A stretch of 14,803 nucleotides of DNA, from contig DAXV01000070.1 of assembly GCA_002506595.1 (NCBI GenBank), positions 427-15,229 on the forward strand, given 5' to 3'. The position numbers and the translations under genes were made by a program. Positions 12,662 through 14,803 of the stretch are shown here, piece after piece. The notes beneath the pieces are model-generated. The model was not told the origin of the DNA. It saw nothing but the letters and a program-made list of their open reading frames with translations, and did not search any database. This stretch comes from Acidilobaceae archaeon UBA158. Lineage in GTDB: Archaea; Thermoproteota; Thermoprotei_A; Sulfolobales; Acidilobaceae. Positions within the stretch are counted from its first letter, which is position 1. The number at the start of each line of letters is the position of its first letter.

Positions 12662-14494
12662 ATGAGTAAAGTACAAAATGATCTTCCTTTTAAAGAAGTT
12701 GCAGAAACATTTGATAGCATGGAGAAAATAACTTCAAGAATATCATTGACTCAATTACTTGTAAAATTAATAAAAGATACACCTTCTGAGGTTATAAGTA
12801 AGGTAGTTTATTTAATTCAAGGTAGATTAGGTCCTGATTGGAAAGATATACCTGAATTGGGAGTTGGGGAAAAATTAATAGTTCAAGCATTATCAATTGC
12901 ATTTGGAAAAACTGAACAAGAAGTCAATAAAATATATAATTCTGTTGGCGATTTAGGAAAGGTAGCAGAGAACTTCTCGCAAAGCAAACAGAAGAAGGCT
13001 AGCTTAATGGAATTTATTGGCGGAGAAACTACTTATTTAACTGTTGGTAGGGTATTTGATAGCTTTTTGAAGATAGCATATTCTCAAGGAGAAGGGAGTA
13101 GAGACTTAAAATTAAGACTCATAGCTGGTTTGTTAAAAGATGCACAACCAATTGAAGCTAGATACATAGTCAGGTTTTTGGAAGGAAGACTTAGGCTAGG
13201 CATAGGAGATGCAACAATATTAGATGCTCTTTCAATTTCCTATGGAGGAAGCACATCTTATAGAGAAATTGTTGAAAGGGCATATAATTTGAGGGCCGAT
13301 TTGGGAGAAATAGCTCATATAATAGCAACTCAAGGAATTGAGTCAATAAAAGAATTAAAACCTGAAATTGGAACTCCAATAAGACCAATGCTTGCAGAGA
13401 GGCTTAGTGATCCAGAAGAGATATTACAAAAAGTCCAAGGAAGAGCGTTTGTTGAATATAAATATGATGGAGAGAGGGGTCAATTTCATAAAGATGGAGA
13501 TAATGTAAGGATATTCTCAAGGAGGTTAGAAGACATAACAGATATGTATCCAGATATCGTTGAAGCAATTAAAAAAAGTGTTAAGTCAAATAAAGTAATA
13601 TTTGAAGGGGAAATAGTTGCATACGATACTGATACTGGAGAACTAAGACCATTTCAAGAGTTAATGCATAGGAGAAGAAAATATGATATACAAAAAATGG
13701 TTGAAGAAATACCAGTTAAGGCTTTTTTGTTCGATGTATTATATAATGAAGACGAAGATTTAACAAGAAAAGTCTTGCCTTATAGAAGAAAGGTTTTGGA
13801 AAGTATTGTTAATGAAAGTGAAAAAATAAATATAGCAAAATATATTGAAACAGATGATCCAAAGACATTATGGAATTTCTTCTTAACTGCTATATCAGAA
13901 GGCGCTGAAGGGGTTATGGTAAAGGCAACACATGATGAAAGTATTTATAGAGCTGGTGTTAGAGGTTGGTTATGGATAAAGCTTAAGAGAGATTATAAGA
14001 GCGAAATGACAGATACCGTTGATTTAGTTGCAATAGGAGGATTTTATGGAAGAGGGAGAAGAGGTGGTAAAATAGGTACATTGTTATTCGCAGCATACGA
14101 CCCTGATAATGATGTTTTTAGAACTGTATGTAAAGTAGGTAGCGGATTTACTGATGATGACTTAAACAAGATGTATGATTTGTTTAAACCATATATAATT
14201 GATCATAAGCATCCAAGAGTTGAATCAAGCATAGAGCCTGATCTATGGTTTGAGCCTGTTAAAGTTGCTGAAATAATTGGGGCAGAGCTTACATTATCTC
14301 CTTTGCACACATGTTGTTTTAATAAATTAAAAGAGGGTGCAGGTCTTTCTATAAGATTCCCAAGATTTATAAGGTGGAGAGAAGACAAAGGACCTGAAGA
14401 TGCTACAACAGAGCAAGAATTAGTAGAGATGTATAATGGGCAGTTGAAGAAAATTGAAGAGAAGCAAACTAAAGAAGGAATCCAAGAAGGCTAA
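12662..14494 (+). CDS. lig: ATP-dependent DNA ligase (LigB-type, archaeal)
   Basis: The 610-residue enzyme seals nicks during lagging-strand replication and repair. The N-terminal DNA-binding domain covers about 1-230. The nucleotidyltransferase motifs follow: motif I EYKYDGERG with adenylated K267, motif III FEGEIV (314-319), IIIa AFLFDVLY (354-361), IV EGVMVK (416-421), V WLWIKLKRDY (436-445) and VI RFPRFIRWREDKGPED in the OB domain (565-580). KASLMEFI (112-119) resembles a PCNA-binding PIP box with K in place of Q, at the position used in other archaeal ligases. Length is normal for the family. The ATG is preceded by AGGAAGGGGAT. The 3' end overlaps the next gene. Confidence 0.97.
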   Translation: MSKVQNDLPFKEVAETFDSMEKITSRISLTQLLVKLIKDTPSEVISKVVYLIQGRLGPDWKDIPELGVGEKLIVQALSIAFGKTEQEVNKIYNSVGDLGKVAENFSQSKQKKASLMEFIGGETTYLTVGRVFDSFLKIAYSQGEGSRDLKLRLIAGLLKDAQPIEARYIVRFLEGRLRLGIGDATILDALSISYGGSTSYREIVERAYNLRADLGEIAHIIATQGIESIKELKPEIGTPIRPMLAERLSDPEEILQKVQGRAFVEYKYDGERGQFHKDGDNVRIFSRRLEDITDMYPDIVEAIKKSVKSNKVIFEGEIVAYDTDTGELRPFQELMHRRRKYDIQKMVEEIPVKAFLFDVLYNEDEDLTRKVLPYRRKVLESIVNESEKINIAKYIETDDPKTLWNFFLTAISEGAEGVMVKATHDESIYRAGVRGWLWIKLKRDYKSEMTDTVDLVAIGGFYGRGRRGGKIGTLLFAAYDPDNDVFRTVCKVGSGFTDDDLNKMYDLFKPYIIDHKHPRVESSIEPDLWFEPVKVAEIIGAELTLSPLHTCCFNKLKEGAGLSIRFPRFIRWREDKGPEDATTEQELVEMYNGQLKKIEEKQTKEGIQEG

Positions 14495-14803
14495 ATTAGA
14501 AGATTTAGTTATAGAAAGAATAGAAATTTTATTTAATTTATCAAGGAATGAAGCTATGCAAGGAAATTATGATTATTCAAGAGAATTAAATGAATTAATA
14601 TTTAGGTTATCTTTAAAAAATAAGGTAAAGGTACCTAGAAATATAAAAAGGAATATTTGTAAAAATTGTTATGTAACTCTAATACCAGGTATTACGTCTA
14701 CTATAAGAATAAGATCTCAAGGTAAAATGCATTATTTAACGATTAAATGTAAACAATGTGGTTATATAAAGAGGATTCCTTTTAATAAAAATAAAAAAGA
14801 ATA
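14454..14803 (+). CDS. rnp4: RNase P protein subunit 4 (Rpp21/Rnp4 homologue), reaching the window edge
   Basis: The reading frame is open to the last base, which reads GAA TA and could be the first two bases of a stop. It encodes about 116 residues. The C-terminal half has the Rpp21 zinc ribbon: CKNC (C69, C72) with YVTLIPGITSTIRIRS, and CKQCGYIKRIPF (C99, C102). The N-terminal half has the family's helices (LEDLVIERIEILFNLSRN and YSRELNELIFRLS), and VPRNIKRNIC links them. Rpp21 binds the RNase P RNA specificity domain with Rpp29 and helps remove tRNA 5' leaders. No ATG precedes the conserved N-terminal helix, so TTG 14454 is the best start, giving a 41-base overlap with the ligase gene. No strong Shine-Dalgarno is seen, which fits translation coupled to the ligase. 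Confidence 0.86.
   Translation, partial: MKRSKLKKESKKAKLEDLVIERIEILFNLSRNEAMQGNYDYSRELNELIFRLSLKNKVKVPRNIKRNICKNCYVTLIPGITSTIRIRSQGKMHYLTIKCKQCGYIKRIPFNKNKKE

Overview
This window looks like chromosomal DNA from a hyperthermophilic or thermoacidophilic member of the Thermoproteota (crenarchaea). The signs are very low GC content, tRNA genes with introns at position 37/38 and no encoded CCA, Shine-Dalgarno sites of the AGGTGAT type often overlapping the previous stop codon, and archaeal-type genes (RqcH, aEF1B, RNase Z, ATP-dependent DNA ligase, RNase P protein Rpp21/Rnp4). A low-GC Acidilobales-like organism such as Caldisphaera would fit, but that placement is a guess.

Layout. (1) 1-4311: the distal end of a complex I-like operon, the antiporter-like subunits in the order NuoM (3' part only), NuoL, NuoN, tightly packed on the + strand. 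(2) 4312-4853: a convergent elongator tRNA-Met gene on the - strand with a 33-nt intron, then a small + strand ribbon-helix-helix (RHH) regulator gene of 56 codons with a palindromic candidate operator. (3) 4854-7839: a tungstate/molybdate-type ABC transporter operon of binding protein, permease and ATPase (wtpABC-like). (4) 7872-7976: tRNA-Cys(GCA) with a 31-nt intron. (5) 8064-10434: an unrecognised 137-aa protein gene followed by rqcH (ribosome quality control). (6) 10509-11597: a zinc-ribbon protein, aEF1B and a DedA/VTT-like membrane protein. (7) 11665-12567: RNase Z. (8) 12662 to the end: ATP-dependent DNA ligase, overlapped at its 3' end by an RNase P subunit (Rnp4) gene that runs to the last base.

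The genes fall into three functional groups. Energy conversion is represented by nuoMLN. Oxyanion uptake is represented by wtpABC, possibly feeding tungsten or molybdenum enzymes. Information processing dominates the right half: both tRNA genes lack CCA and carry introns, and the window also encodes the tRNA 3' endonuclease (RNase Z) and an RNase P protein needed for 5' maturation, plus a translation factor and a stalled-ribosome rescue factor.

No insertion sequence, CRISPR array, prophage or integrated element was seen, and no gene-free stretch exceeds about 150 bases. Most of the content is housekeeping. The points most worth a second look are replaced charged residues in NuoN and NuoM, the overlooked RHH gene with its three-half-site operator, the unknown gene upstream of rqcH, and the poorly formed splice motif of tRNA-Cys.
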